Assembly: GCA_902797125.1 (NCBI GenBank) | Contig: CADBRS010000049.1 | Coordinates: 1 to 7,306, forward strand | Direction: 5' to 3' | Length of the DNA: 7,306 nucleotides | Origin: an uncultured Ruminococcus sp. | GTDB taxonomy: Bacteria; Bacillota; Clostridia; Oscillospirales; CAG-272 | In this document: piece by piece, positions 1 through 6,545 of the stretch | Numbering within the stretch: the stretch's first letter is position 1 | How the letters are laid out: every line of letters starts with the position of its first letter | Made by a program: the position numbers and the translations under genes | The notes under the pieces: model-generated | Seen by the model: the letters and a program-made list of their open reading frames with translations, nothing else | Database searches by the model: none | What the model was told of the DNA's origin: nothing

Positions 1-70
1 CACTACCAACTAACGGAGGAGCAATTCCTCCCCAACCTACGCTAAAGCTTAGAGGTTGGGGTATCCTTGC
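1..70 (+). mobile_element. Probable right end of an IS200/IS605-family element (omega-RNA-like 3' end)
   Basis: Two consecutive hairpins are visible. The first is GGAGGA (16-21) with TCCTCC (26-31). The second is CCCCAACCT (30-38) with AGGTTGGGG (53-61), followed by GTATCCTTGC (61-70). Subterminal hairpins of this layout, with a G-rich arm followed by a short pyrimidine-containing tail, resemble right ends of IS200/IS605 elements carrying tnpB, where the same DNA encodes the 3' end of the omega guide RNA. Assignment is from memory of such ends, with no alignment. The transposase or tnpB gene and the left end would lie left of the window. The frame beginning at base 1 stays open to a TAA at 43-45, but 14 codons are too few to assign. 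The exact element boundary near base 70 is a guess. An ordinary hairpin or terminator of an upstream gene is the main alternative. Confidence 0.5.
30..61 (+). repeat. Perfect 9-bp inverted repeat with an inner 4-bp stem
   Basis: The arms CCCCAACCT (30-38) and AGGTTGGGG (53-61) are exact reverse complements. Inside them CTAA (42-45) pairs with TTAG (49-52) around a three-base loop, leaving ACG (39-41) as a bulge on the left side. The result is a 13-bp interrupted hairpin. It is not followed by a run of T (the next bases are TATCCTTGCTTAG), so it is a poor intrinsic terminator. A one-sided bulge is the sort of asymmetry that Y1 transposases recognise in IS200/IS605 end hairpins, which is established for that family and only inferred here. 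Confidence 0.75.
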
Positions 71-73
71 TTA

Positions 74-88
74 GTTTTCGATGAAAAC
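74..88. repeat. Short inverted repeat in the leader of the DUF2953 gene
   Basis: GTTTTC (74-79) and GAAAAC (83-88) are perfect reverse complements separated by GAT. The site sits about 43 bases upstream of the ATG at 131. It could be a small operator or simply a chance AT-rich palindrome. I could not identify a convincing -35/-10 pair around it, nor a clear sporulation-sigma promoter, in bases 71-130. Confidence 0.3.
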
Positions 89-130
89 AAAGGGTCGGAA
101 GAAACAGACTCTTAAAGCGGAGGAATCGGC

Positions 131-829
131 ATGACCTGGTTGTACTGGGTCTGCGGCATATTGCTTTTCTTCGTGCTGATATGCGTCACGCCGGTCACCT
201 TCGAACTCGAATTGGCCGACCGGGTCCGGATGCATGTCCGCGTGTGGTTCTTTCGACATCAGATCTTCCCGAAGAAGATCCGGGTCAAAGCAGGATCCAT
301 CAACTACAAGAAGATGCAGAGATGGCGCAGCAAGCAGGCCAGACTGGCCTTAAAGAAAAAACAAAAGGCTGAAAAAAAGAAAACGTCCGGAGATGAGGAA
401 GAAAAGCCAAAAGGTTTCAAGGATCAGCTGGATCTCTACACCGATCTTGTCAAATCCTTTTTCCGTCCTTTCAGCAAGCACCTGACCGTCAAACTGGTCC
501 GGTTTCGGATCGTCATCGGTTCGGACGACGCCGCCAAGACGGCGATCCTTTACGGCACAATCGCCCAAAGCGTCGCCTATCTTCTGGAAATCATCCGTCA
601 GACGTTCCGGCTCAAGCTTAAACGCGGAGAGAAAGTCGAAGTCCGCGCAGACTATGCGTCCGATCTGATTCAGGCCGAACTGCTGACCGCATTCAAACTG
701 AGAATATGGCATGTCTTTCCGATCTTAGGATCCGTCGCAGGGGCCTATCTCAGAAGCAAACTCAAACAGAAATCCTCAAATCCCGTCCGGCCTAAACCGG
801 CGGATCAAATCCATACACAAGCAACATAG
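131..829 (+). CDS. DUF2953 family membrane-anchored protein (YtfI-like)
   Basis: This gene encodes a 232-residue protein. Residues 1-24 form one hydrophobic segment, so it is probably an N-terminally membrane-anchored protein with the remainder on one face of the membrane. Residues 60-95 are strongly charged and rich in Lys/Arg followed by Glu, probably a flexible linker. The GSDDAAKTAILYGTI stretch (130-144) matches the conserved glycine/aspartate-alanine/tyrosine-glycine core I associate with DUF2953. The ATG at 131 is supported by GGAGGA at 119-124, six bases upstream. In Bacillus subtilis the homologue ytfI sits next to ytfJ, and here a GerW/YtfJ gene follows after 18 bases. Molecular function is unknown; a link to sporulation is inferred only from this neighbour. 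The C-terminal 20 or so residues are basic, polar and likely disordered. Confidence 0.82.
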   Translation: MTWLYWVCGILLFFVLICVTPVTFELELADRVRMHVRVWFFRHQIFPKKIRVKAGSINYKKMQRWRSKQARLALKKKQKAEKKKTSGDEEEKPKGFKDQLDLYTDLVKSFFRPFSKHLTVKLVRFRIVIGSDDAAKTAILYGTIAQSVAYLLEIIRQTFRLKLKRGEKVEVRADYASDLIQAELLTAFKLRIWHVFPILGSVAGAYLRSKLKQKSSNPVRPKPADQIHTQAT

Positions 830-847
830 TTCGAAAGGATGATCACT

Positions 848-1270
848 ATGGCAAGCGAAAATAAACTGCAGGACGTCATCAGAACGTCTCTTGAAAACAT
901 CAAAAATCTGGTCGATTCAGACACGATCATCGGCACACCGATCGAGACTAAGGCCGGAACCACTCTGATCCCGATCTCCAAGATCTCCGTCGGCCTGGCT
1001 ACAGGCGGCGTCGACGCCACGAACGAGAAACCCGTTTTCGGCGGAGGCGGAGGCACAGGTCTGTCCATCAAACCGATCGCTTTTATGGTCGTCTATGAAG
1101 ACGGGACTGTCGAATTGCTGAATCTGGGTATGCAGAGACCTGCAGATCCGGTCGAGACGACCATCGGATTCATCGACAGAGTACCCGAGATCGTCGAAAA
1201 AATCAAAAATCTGTTCGGAAAAAAGAAATCCGAAGACACAGAAACCGAAACCGAAAAGGAAGAAAACTGA
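848..1270 (+). CDS. ytfJ: GerW/YtfJ family sporulation protein
   Basis: This gene encodes a 140-residue protein. It shows the family layout: an N-terminal helix with LQDVIRTSLENIKNLVDSD (7-25), a beta-rich core beginning IIGTPIETKAGTTLIPISK, a glycine cluster FGGGGGTG (64-71), the IKPIAFMVV strand (75-82), and a C-terminal amphipathic helix near VPEIVEKIKNLF (112-123). The last 17 residues are Lys/Glu/Thr-rich. In Bacillus, YtfJ/GerW is a forespore-expressed protein needed for a normal germination response, associated with lysozyme susceptibility of the spore cortex. Homologues also occur in non-sporulating relatives, so sporulation is not proven. I prefer the ATG at 848 over an in-frame ATG at 839: AAAGG at 834-838 is nine bases from the former and abuts the latter. 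Confidence 0.9.
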   Translation: MASENKLQDVIRTSLENIKNLVDSDTIIGTPIETKAGTTLIPISKISVGLATGGVDATNEKPVFGGGGGTGLSIKPIAFMVVYEDGTVELLNLGMQRPADPVETTIGFIDRVPEIVEKIKNLFGKKKSEDTETETEKEEN

Positions 1271-1276
1271 CGGGCC

Positions 1277-1984
1277 ATGGATCCTGTTCGCTTACAGAAA
1301 TACATTTCGGACAGCGGACTGATGTCCAGACGCGCATCCGAAGAGGCGATCCTGTCGGGCGACATCCGCGTCGACGGTCAGATCGTTTCTCTGGGATGCA
1401 AGGTCGATCCGGACGTCAATCTGATCACCTACAAAGGAAAGGTCGTTCTGCCCCGTGTGGAATCCTATACCTACGTCTTGATCAACAAGCCCCGCGGCAT
1501 CGTGACTTCAGCCAAAGATGAAAAAGGCCGGACCTGTGTGACGGATCTGCTGCCTCCGGAAATGGGCCGGCTTTATCCGGTCGGCCGCCTGGATATGGAC
1601 TCCGAGGGTCTGCTCATCCTGACAAATGACGGTGCGTTCACGCAACGCATGACTCACCCGAAGCATCACGTTCCGAAAACTTATCTGGTCTCCACCAAAG
1701 AAGAGCTGACGGAAGAACTGATCTCTTCGATGAATGCGCCCATGAAACTCGACGGATATCTGCTGAAACCGGTAGAGATCCGCGTGACCGGTCCGCGAAA
1801 ATTCGAGATCACCCTCCATGAGGGCCGCAACAGACAGATCCGCCGGATGTGTGACCAGGTCGGACTGCGTGTCGCCACCTTGACGCGCATTTCGTTCGGG
1901 CCGCTCAAGCTGGGCAGTTTGAAACCCGGCTATTGGCGTGTCCTTTCCCCTGCCGAAATCAAACAGTTCAAATCGGAGTTTTGA
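1277..1984 (+). CDS. rluB: RluB-type 23S rRNA pseudouridine synthase
   Basis: This 235-residue protein belongs to the RsuA/RluB/RluE/RluF family, which isomerises a specific uridine in rRNA to pseudouridine in the cytoplasm. An S4 RNA-binding domain occupies residues 4-60 (RLQKYISDSGLMSRRASEE start). The catalytic motif GRLDMDSEGLLILTNDG lies at 103-119, with Asp106 as the expected nucleophile. The second conserved block HEGRNRQIRRMC is at 181-192. Length agrees with the compact RluB type. Assignment to RluB (23S) instead of RsuA (16S) rests on overall resemblance and on clostridial context, so the exact uridine is not established. It starts six bases after the GerW gene; the nearest purine-rich site, AAAAGGAAG (1254-1262), is 14 bases away and inside that gene, suggesting translational coupling. 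Confidence 0.9.
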   Translation: MDPVRLQKYISDSGLMSRRASEEAILSGDIRVDGQIVSLGCKVDPDVNLITYKGKVVLPRVESYTYVLINKPRGIVTSAKDEKGRTCVTDLLPPEMGRLYPVGRLDMDSEGLLILTNDGAFTQRMTHPKHHVPKTYLVSTKEELTEELISSMNAPMKLDGYLLKPVEIRVTGPRKFEITLHEGRNRQIRRMCDQVGLRVATLTRISFGPLKLGSLKPGYWRVLSPAEIKQFKSEF

Positions 1985-1986
1985 TA

Positions 1987-4002
1987 ATGACAACTCATGT
2001 GCTTCCATCTGATTTAACGCTGGCATCCCGGCTGTTTGCTTTTGAAAAAGATCCGTCCGAGATCCCCTTGTCGTTCTTTTACGGGGATCGCGAGATCCAC
2101 GGGATCCCGGATGATTTCCATCCTTCGATCGTTCGAAAGACGCTGTCTTCGGATCTGTTCGCCTTTACCGTGACCGGGATCAACGAGGACGGACTGGAAA
2201 TCTGCGCCGAGCAACTGGTCTACAAAACCTTTCCCGTATACGAATGGGTCGTCAGACTGACGCAAAGAGGTCCCAAACCCAGCCCAATCATCGACAATCT
2301 GAAGGTTTTCAACCGGATCCTGAGACCCGGATGCGGGAAACCGGGCGAATGCCTGCTGTACCACGGCAACGGCGACGATTCATCCGAAAACGGATATGAG
2401 TGGTGGACGGACAGAATCGAGGACTCGATTTCTCTCGCCCCGTGGGGCGGAACGTCCTGTCTGGGCGCCTTCCCCTATTTCAGACTTTTCTATCCCGACG
2501 CCATGCTGAACATCGCAGTCGGGTGGACCGGCGGCTGGAAAGCCGACTTCAACGCAGGAGAGGACGGCCTGCTTTTTTCCGTTGGTCAATTGCGGTCTCA
2601 CTACCGCATCCTCCCCGGCGAATCCATGCGCTCTCCCCGTGTCACTTTTATGGTTGCATCCGACCGGAATGAGGCCAGGCTTCGCAACATGTGGAGGCGC
2701 TGGTATTTTAGATATATCCTGCCCCGTGAAAGAGACGGGAATCCGCTCGGCCCGAAATGCGCCATGCACGTCTTTATGGCGGACGGATATCCGGAATTCA
2801 CCGGAGCGACCGAAAAGAATCAGTCAGAGGGGTTGGATCTGTATCTCCGTGAAGGGCTCAGACCCGACATCTGGTGGATCGACGCGGGATGGTATCCCTG
2901 CGACCACGACTGGCCGCGCACCGGTCAGTGGAAACCCGATCCGCAGCGTTTCCCCAACGGTCTTGGGCCGATCGGATCGAAGTGCGAAGAAAACGGGATC
3001 CAGATGCTTTTATGGTTCGAACCGGAACGGGTCCGGTGCTACGAAAACATGCCGGAAGATCATCTGGCAGTCCTGCATCCAGAATGGCTGCTGCACAAAA
3101 AAGGCCAGTCTGACGCCCTCTTTGATCTGGGCAATCCGGAAGCCAGAGCCTTTCTGATCGCGCTGATCGACCGCCTGATCGACGAAAACCACGTTCATAT
3201 CTACAGACAGGATTTCAATTTCCTGCCAGCGGATATCTGGGCCGAAAACGAGGCGGAAGACCGCATCGGAGCGCTTGAAAATCTGCATATCCAGGGCTAT
3301 CTGGCTTATTGGGACGCCTTGCTTGACCATCATCCGGGTCTTTGGATCGATTCGTGCGCGTCAGGCGGACACAGAAACGACCTCGACACCATGCGCCGCG
3401 CAGTGCCCCTTCAGTATACGGACGTGGGCCTGGGCAAACACCCGGTCAAGCAGAAGCAGCACCGCCAGATGTTCGAGTGGATCCCCTATTTCCGGGCGCA
3501 TAACCTGAATTGGGACAATCCTTCGGACGGTTCCTATGAAAACGGCGGAAGAGAGATAGACGATTACGCTTTCCAGGTCGCTCTGGCTCCTGCGCTGACG
3601 GATACCGTCAACGTCCATGATCGGCCCGAAGTGTTCGCGTGCTGCCGCAAAAATCATCCGATGTGGCGCAGGGCAGCGGATCTGGAGTTGAGAGGCGACT
3701 ACTACCCCCTGACAGAATGCCGCAAAGATCCCCGGGATTTTTATGCCATGCAATTCGACGATCCGGATGCCAAGGAAGGCTTTATCCAGATCATTCGGAA
3801 CACACAGACTCCCGATCCGGCTTGCAAAGTCAGGCCTTTCGTAAGACCGGACGAAATCTACACATTTGAAGAATACGGTACGGGACGCACTCTGTCCATG
3901 TCAGGCGCGATCCTTCAGCGGGACGGATTCTCTGCCCAACTCCCGATCCGCACCGGCCGGATATGGTTTTACAGATCGGAACCGCAGGAGGTGGATGACT
4001 GA
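1987..4002 (+). CDS. Alpha-galactosidase, glycoside hydrolase family 36 (melibiase-like)
   Basis: This 671-residue protein has GH36 architecture: an N-terminal beta-sandwich to about residue 250, a central TIM barrel and a C-terminal beta domain from about 590. Barrel signatures are WWIDAGWY (296-303), WFEPERV (343-349), YRQDFN (406-411), SCASGGHR (456-463) and QYTDVG (476-481). By family knowledge Asp409 is the nucleophile and Asp479 the acid/base of a retaining mechanism releasing terminal alpha-linked galactose. The nucleophile motif reads RQDFN, whereas the textbook form is KWDxN, so substrate preference may differ (for example branched galactosides or alpha-N-acetylgalactosamine). No signal peptide is seen, so it is probably cytoplasmic. 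The ATG at 1987 has GGAG at 1975-1978, eight bases upstream; an in-frame TTG at 1933 lies deep inside rluB and is less likely. Only two bases separate it from the rluB stop. Confidence 0.9.
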   Translation: MTTHVLPSDLTLASRLFAFEKDPSEIPLSFFYGDREIHGIPDDFHPSIVRKTLSSDLFAFTVTGINEDGLEICAEQLVYKTFPVYEWVVRLTQRGPKPSPIIDNLKVFNRILRPGCGKPGECLLYHGNGDDSSENGYEWWTDRIEDSISLAPWGGTSCLGAFPYFRLFYPDAMLNIAVGWTGGWKADFNAGEDGLLFSVGQLRSHYRILPGESMRSPRVTFMVASDRNEARLRNMWRRWYFRYILPRERDGNPLGPKCAMHVFMADGYPEFTGATEKNQSEGLDLYLREGLRPDIWWIDAGWYPCDHDWPRTGQWKPDPQRFPNGLGPIGSKCEENGIQMLLWFEPERVRCYENMPEDHLAVLHPEWLLHKKGQSDALFDLGNPEARAFLIALIDRLIDENHVHIYRQDFNFLPADIWAENEAEDRIGALENLHIQGYLAYWDALLDHHPGLWIDSCASGGHRNDLDTMRRAVPLQYTDVGLGKHPVKQKQHRQMFEWIPYFRAHNLNWDNPSDGSYENGGREIDDYAFQVALAPALTDTVNVHDRPEVFACCRKNHPMWRRAADLELRGDYYPLTECRKDPRDFYAMQFDDPDAKEGFIQIIRNTQTPDPACKVRPFVRPDEIYTFEEYGTGRTLSMSGAILQRDGFSAQLPIRTGRIWFYRSEPQEVDD

Positions 4003-4727
4003 TGTGGAACGGTAAAAATAAAGCTCTGACTTTCAGCTACGACGACGGCGTGCTTCAGGACGCCCGATTGATCAAACTGTTCAACAAGTACGGTCTCAAG
4101 GCCACCTTCAATCTGAATTCGGGCCGTTTGGGATTCATCGAAAGCATCCGGTCCGGAGGCGCGCAAGTCGATCATTCAGTCGTTAGAGCGGAGAATGTCC
4201 GGGAACTGTACTCAGGTCACGAGATCGCTGCACATACGGTCACTCACCCGATGCTTCCCTCTCTTTCCGAGGACGGCATCGTGTCCGAAATCAAAGAAGA
4301 CTGTTCCAAATTAGCTTCTTTGTGCGGGTATGATATCGTCGGCATGGCCTATCCGGGCGGGGGCGTCAACCACGATGCCCGCGTCATCCAAACGATCCGG
4401 AACCGCATCCCGAACATCCGCTATGCGAGGACCATCACGTCCACGTACTCTTTCGACCTGCCGAAGGACCTTCTCGAACTCGATCCGACCGTCTACCATA
4501 TGGAGCTGGACCGGATGGAAGAACTCGCCCAGGCTTTTCTCAAACTGGAACCCGAAAAGCCCCAGTTGTTCTATATCTGGGGACATGCTTACGAACTCGA
4601 TGCCGCAGCAGACGACGCTTTCTGGCTCCGGATCGAGCGGATCTTCTCTTCTCTTGCCGGAAGAGACGACATTTTCTACGGAACGAACCGGGAAGTTCTT
4701 CTGGACATGCCCGGGCCAAAACAATAG
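4002..4727 (+). CDS. Polysaccharide deacetylase family protein (CE4/NodB fold), cytoplasmic
   Basis: This 241-residue protein carries the NodB-homology motifs: FSYDDG (11-16, usually TFDDG), giving catalytic and metal Asp14/Asp15; HEIAAHTVTH (73-82), giving the metal-binding His78 and His82; AYPGG (116-120); and a late GHA (194-196) where the family's last catalytic histidine often lies. CE4 enzymes remove N- or O-acetyl groups from sugars using a divalent metal. There is no signal peptide or membrane segment, unlike peptidoglycan deacetylases, so a cytoplasmic oligosaccharide or small-molecule substrate is more plausible. Residues 44-72 form an insertion between the first two motifs. Its ATG shares one base with the GH36 stop (TGATG), and a strong AGGAGGTG at 3986-3993 lies eight bases upstream. 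The exact substrate is unknown. Confidence 0.85.
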   Translation: MWNGKNKALTFSYDDGVLQDARLIKLFNKYGLKATFNLNSGRLGFIESIRSGGAQVDHSVVRAENVRELYSGHEIAAHTVTHPMLPSLSEDGIVSEIKEDCSKLASLCGYDIVGMAYPGGGVNHDARVIQTIRNRIPNIRYARTITSTYSFDLPKDLLELDPTVYHMELDRMEELAQAFLKLEPEKPQLFYIWGHAYELDAAADDAFWLRIERIFSSLAGRDDIFYGTNREVLLDMPGPKQ

Positions 4728-4738
4728 AAACCAAACCA

Positions 4739-4769
4739 AAGGAGTGCGGTTTATCCGCAAAATACTATG
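4739..4769 (+). promoter_or_regulatory. Ribosome binding site with a hairpin between Shine-Dalgarno and start codon
   Basis: AAGGAG ends at base 4744, 22 bases before the ATG at 4767, which is too far for ordinary initiation. Between them GCGG (4746-4749) and CCGC (4755-4758) are perfectly complementary around the loop TTTAT. Folding these 13 bases away would leave an effective spacing of nine bases. No better purine-rich site lies closer to the ATG. The bases are seen directly; the bridging model is inference, and a four-bp GC stem is only marginally stable. Confidence 0.5.
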
Positions 4770-5831
4770 AAAAAAATCAGAGTCGCCATCATCGGAACAG
4801 GCAGTATCAGCCATTGTCATATGGACGGATACAAACAGTTGGAAGCAGCAGGTCTCGTTGAAATCGTGGCCGCCTGCGATCTGGATCAGAACAAACTCGA
4901 CAGGTATTGTGAAAAATACAATATCCCGAGCCGCTATACAGATTGCGAGATCATGATGAAAGAGATCCGCCCGGACATTGTCAGCGTATGCGTATGGACG
5001 TCCAATCACGCCAAGTGTACGATCGCAGCCCTCGAAGGCGGAGCTCACGTCCTCTGCGAGAAGCCCATGGCCATGAACGCACAGGAAGCTCAGCAAATGC
5101 TGGATACCGCCAAACGTTGCGGGAAAATGCTTCAGATCGGTTTCGTCCGCCGTTTCGGCGAAGACGCAGAGACAATCCAGAACCTGGTCGCAGACGGCAC
5201 CTTCGGCGATATTTACTACGCCAAAGCAACCTATCTCCGTCAGCAGGGATGCCCCGGCGGTTGGTTCGGAGACAAGACGTTTTCCGGAGGCGGTCCTCTG
5301 ATCGATCTGGGCGTTCACGTCATCGACCTGACACGCTATCTGGCAGGCAATCCGAAGCCGGTCTCCGCTTATGGCGTCACCTATGATAACCTCGGTCCGA
5401 ACAGAGCCGCTCCCGTCGGAGCCGTTTGGTCCATTGAAAGCAACAAGGAACACGTCTACAACGTTGAAGATTTGTGCGCCGCCATGATCCGTTTCGAAAA
5501 CGGCATGACTCTGTCGGTCGAAACCAGCTTCAACCTGAATATCGACGGAGATTGCGTAGACGTCGAACTGTACGGTACCAAAGCCGGAACGTCTCTCGGG
5601 AAAATGCATATCCTGGCCGTCAAGGACCACCAGTTCACGACGTTTACGCCTGAAGGAGAGCATTCTTTCCGTTTCCAGGAAGCTTTCAGAGCTGAGATCA
5701 AAGGCTTTGTGGACGCTTCCCAGGGTCTGATCCCCTGCAAGGCCACTGCCGAAGACGGTCTGTGGCTCATGAAGATCATTGATGCCATCTATTTGTCCGC
5801 CAAGACGGGAAGGAGCGTTGAGATTCACTGA
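4767..5831 (+). CDS. Gfo/Idh/MocA family NAD(P)-dependent sugar oxidoreductase
   Basis: This 354-residue protein has an N-terminal Rossmann domain with the dinucleotide loop IGTGSIS (9-15) and an acidic strand end ACDLD (36-40), which suggests NAD over NADP preference. CEKPMA (97-102) holds the conserved Lys99. GGPLIDLGVHVIDL (175-188) supplies Asp180 and His184, the usual catalytic pair in this family. The C-terminal alpha/beta domain spans roughly 124-354. Family members oxidise or reduce sugar or inositol hydroxyls; some use transient oxidation to break glycosidic bonds. Substrate cannot be assigned here, but the adjacent GH36 and deacetylase genes suggest a galactose or N-acetylhexosamine derivative. 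No secretion signal is seen. The typical MKKIRVAIIG start supports the ATG at 4767, preceded by the only gap above 20 bases within the gene string. Confidence 0.9.
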   Translation: MKKIRVAIIGTGSISHCHMDGYKQLEAAGLVEIVAACDLDQNKLDRYCEKYNIPSRYTDCEIMMKEIRPDIVSVCVWTSNHAKCTIAALEGGAHVLCEKPMAMNAQEAQQMLDTAKRCGKMLQIGFVRRFGEDAETIQNLVADGTFGDIYYAKATYLRQQGCPGGWFGDKTFSGGGPLIDLGVHVIDLTRYLAGNPKPVSAYGVTYDNLGPNRAAPVGAVWSIESNKEHVYNVEDLCAAMIRFENGMTLSVETSFNLNIDGDCVDVELYGTKAGTSLGKMHILAVKDHQFTTFTPEGEHSFRFQEAFRAEIKGFVDASQGLIPCKATAEDGLWLMKIIDAIYLSAKTGRSVEIH

Positions 5832-6535
5832 TGAGTGCCTATATCGAGTTTGCCGACGTCAACAAAATCTACCGTTCCGGAGAAGTGGAAGTCAAAGCCC
5901 TGCAGCATGCCAGTTTCACCATAGACAAGGGGGAAATCTGCGTCATCGTCGGTCCGTCCGGCGCCGGGAAGACCACGCTTCTTAATATATTGGGCGGTAT
6001 GGATTCTTTGACATCTGGGAAAATCATATTGGACGGGCAGGAGATCTCTTCCTTTTCGAAACGTCAGCTGGTCGAATACCGCCGGTTTGACGTAGGCTTC
6101 GTTTTTCAGTTCTATAATCTGATCCAGAATATGACTGCGTCCGAAAATGTGGAACTGGCGACCGAGATCGGGAAAGAGGCGATCCCTGCCGCGGAAATAC
6201 TCAAAAGTGTGGGGTTGGAGGACAGGATGTCCAACTTCCCTTCTCAGCTGTCCGGGGGCGAGCAGCAGCGTGTCGCCATTGCGAGAGCGCTTGCCAAAAA
6301 GCCCAAACTTTTACTTTGCGATGAACCGACCGGAGCCCTGGACTATGTGACGGGCAAACAAATCCTGACACTGCTTCAGGATACAGCCCGGAAAACGGGC
6401 ATGACGGTCATCATCATCACGCACAACAGTGCGCTGACTGCCATGGCAAACAGAGTCATAAGAGTCAACAGCGGCATGATCCAGTCCGTTGAGATCAACG
6501 AACATCCGTCAGATATAGCAAATATTGAGTGGTGA
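5831..6535 (+). CDS. ABC transporter ATP-binding protein, MacB/LolD-like
   Basis: This 234-residue ATPase is complete. Walker A is GPSGAGKT (41-48), the Q-loop glutamine is Gln93 in FVFQFYNL, the ABC signature LSGGEQQR is at 140-147, Walker B LLLCDEPTGALD is at 160-171 with Glu165 catalytic, and the switch histidine is His198 in ITHN. The QFYNL after the Q-loop and the EPTGALD form are typical of the group that pairs with FtsX/MacB-type permeases (lipoprotein, peptide or antibiotic export and mechanotransmission). The ATG overlaps the stop of the dehydrogenase gene by one base (TGATG); AGGAG at 5811-5815 is 15 bases upstream, so translation is probably coupled. A permease gene follows after ten bases, forming an evident functional pair. 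Confidence 0.93.
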   Translation: MSAYIEFADVNKIYRSGEVEVKALQHASFTIDKGEICVIVGPSGAGKTTLLNILGGMDSLTSGKIILDGQEISSFSKRQLVEYRRFDVGFVFQFYNLIQNMTASENVELATEIGKEAIPAAEILKSVGLEDRMSNFPSQLSGGEQQRVAIARALAKKPKLLLCDEPTGALDYVTGKQILTLLQDTARKTGMTVIIITHNSALTAMANRVIRVNSGMIQSVEINEHPSDIANIEW

Positions 6536-6545
6536 GTTCAGAAAC

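Noticed and set aside
30..80. Intrinsic terminator of an upstream gene.
   Set aside because: The stem is strong but no T run follows it, and the second upstream hairpin plus the bulge fit an IS end better. It is kept as an alternative, not a feature.
1238..1262. Short CCGAAA-type hexamer repetition at the end of the GerW gene as a possible phase-variable tract.
   Set aside because: There are only about two to three imperfect units of six bases, which would not change the frame; it encodes the usual acidic tail.
1933..1986. N-terminal extension of the GH36 protein from a TTG at 1933.
   Set aside because: It would overlap rluB by 52 bases, adds residues unlike GH36 N-termini, and the ATG at 1987 has a well-spaced GGAG.
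1508..2026. A 172-codon - strand open frame across rluB and the start of GH36.
   Set aside because: It is antisense to the conserved RluB catalytic region and has no recognisable domain, so it is treated as a shadow frame.
2582..3157. A 191-codon + strand frame inside the GH36 gene.
   Set aside because: It lies in an alternative frame of a gene whose own frame carries all the GH36 motifs; the translation is Ser/Arg/Thr-rich and low in family-like features.
4311..5828. A 505-codon open frame on the - strand opposite the deacetylase and dehydrogenase genes.
   Set aside because: It is the shadow of two well-supported + strand genes with clear catalytic motifs. Its translation has no motif I recognise and no credible ribosome binding site was seen. 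Long antisense frames are common opposite GC-rich coding DNA.
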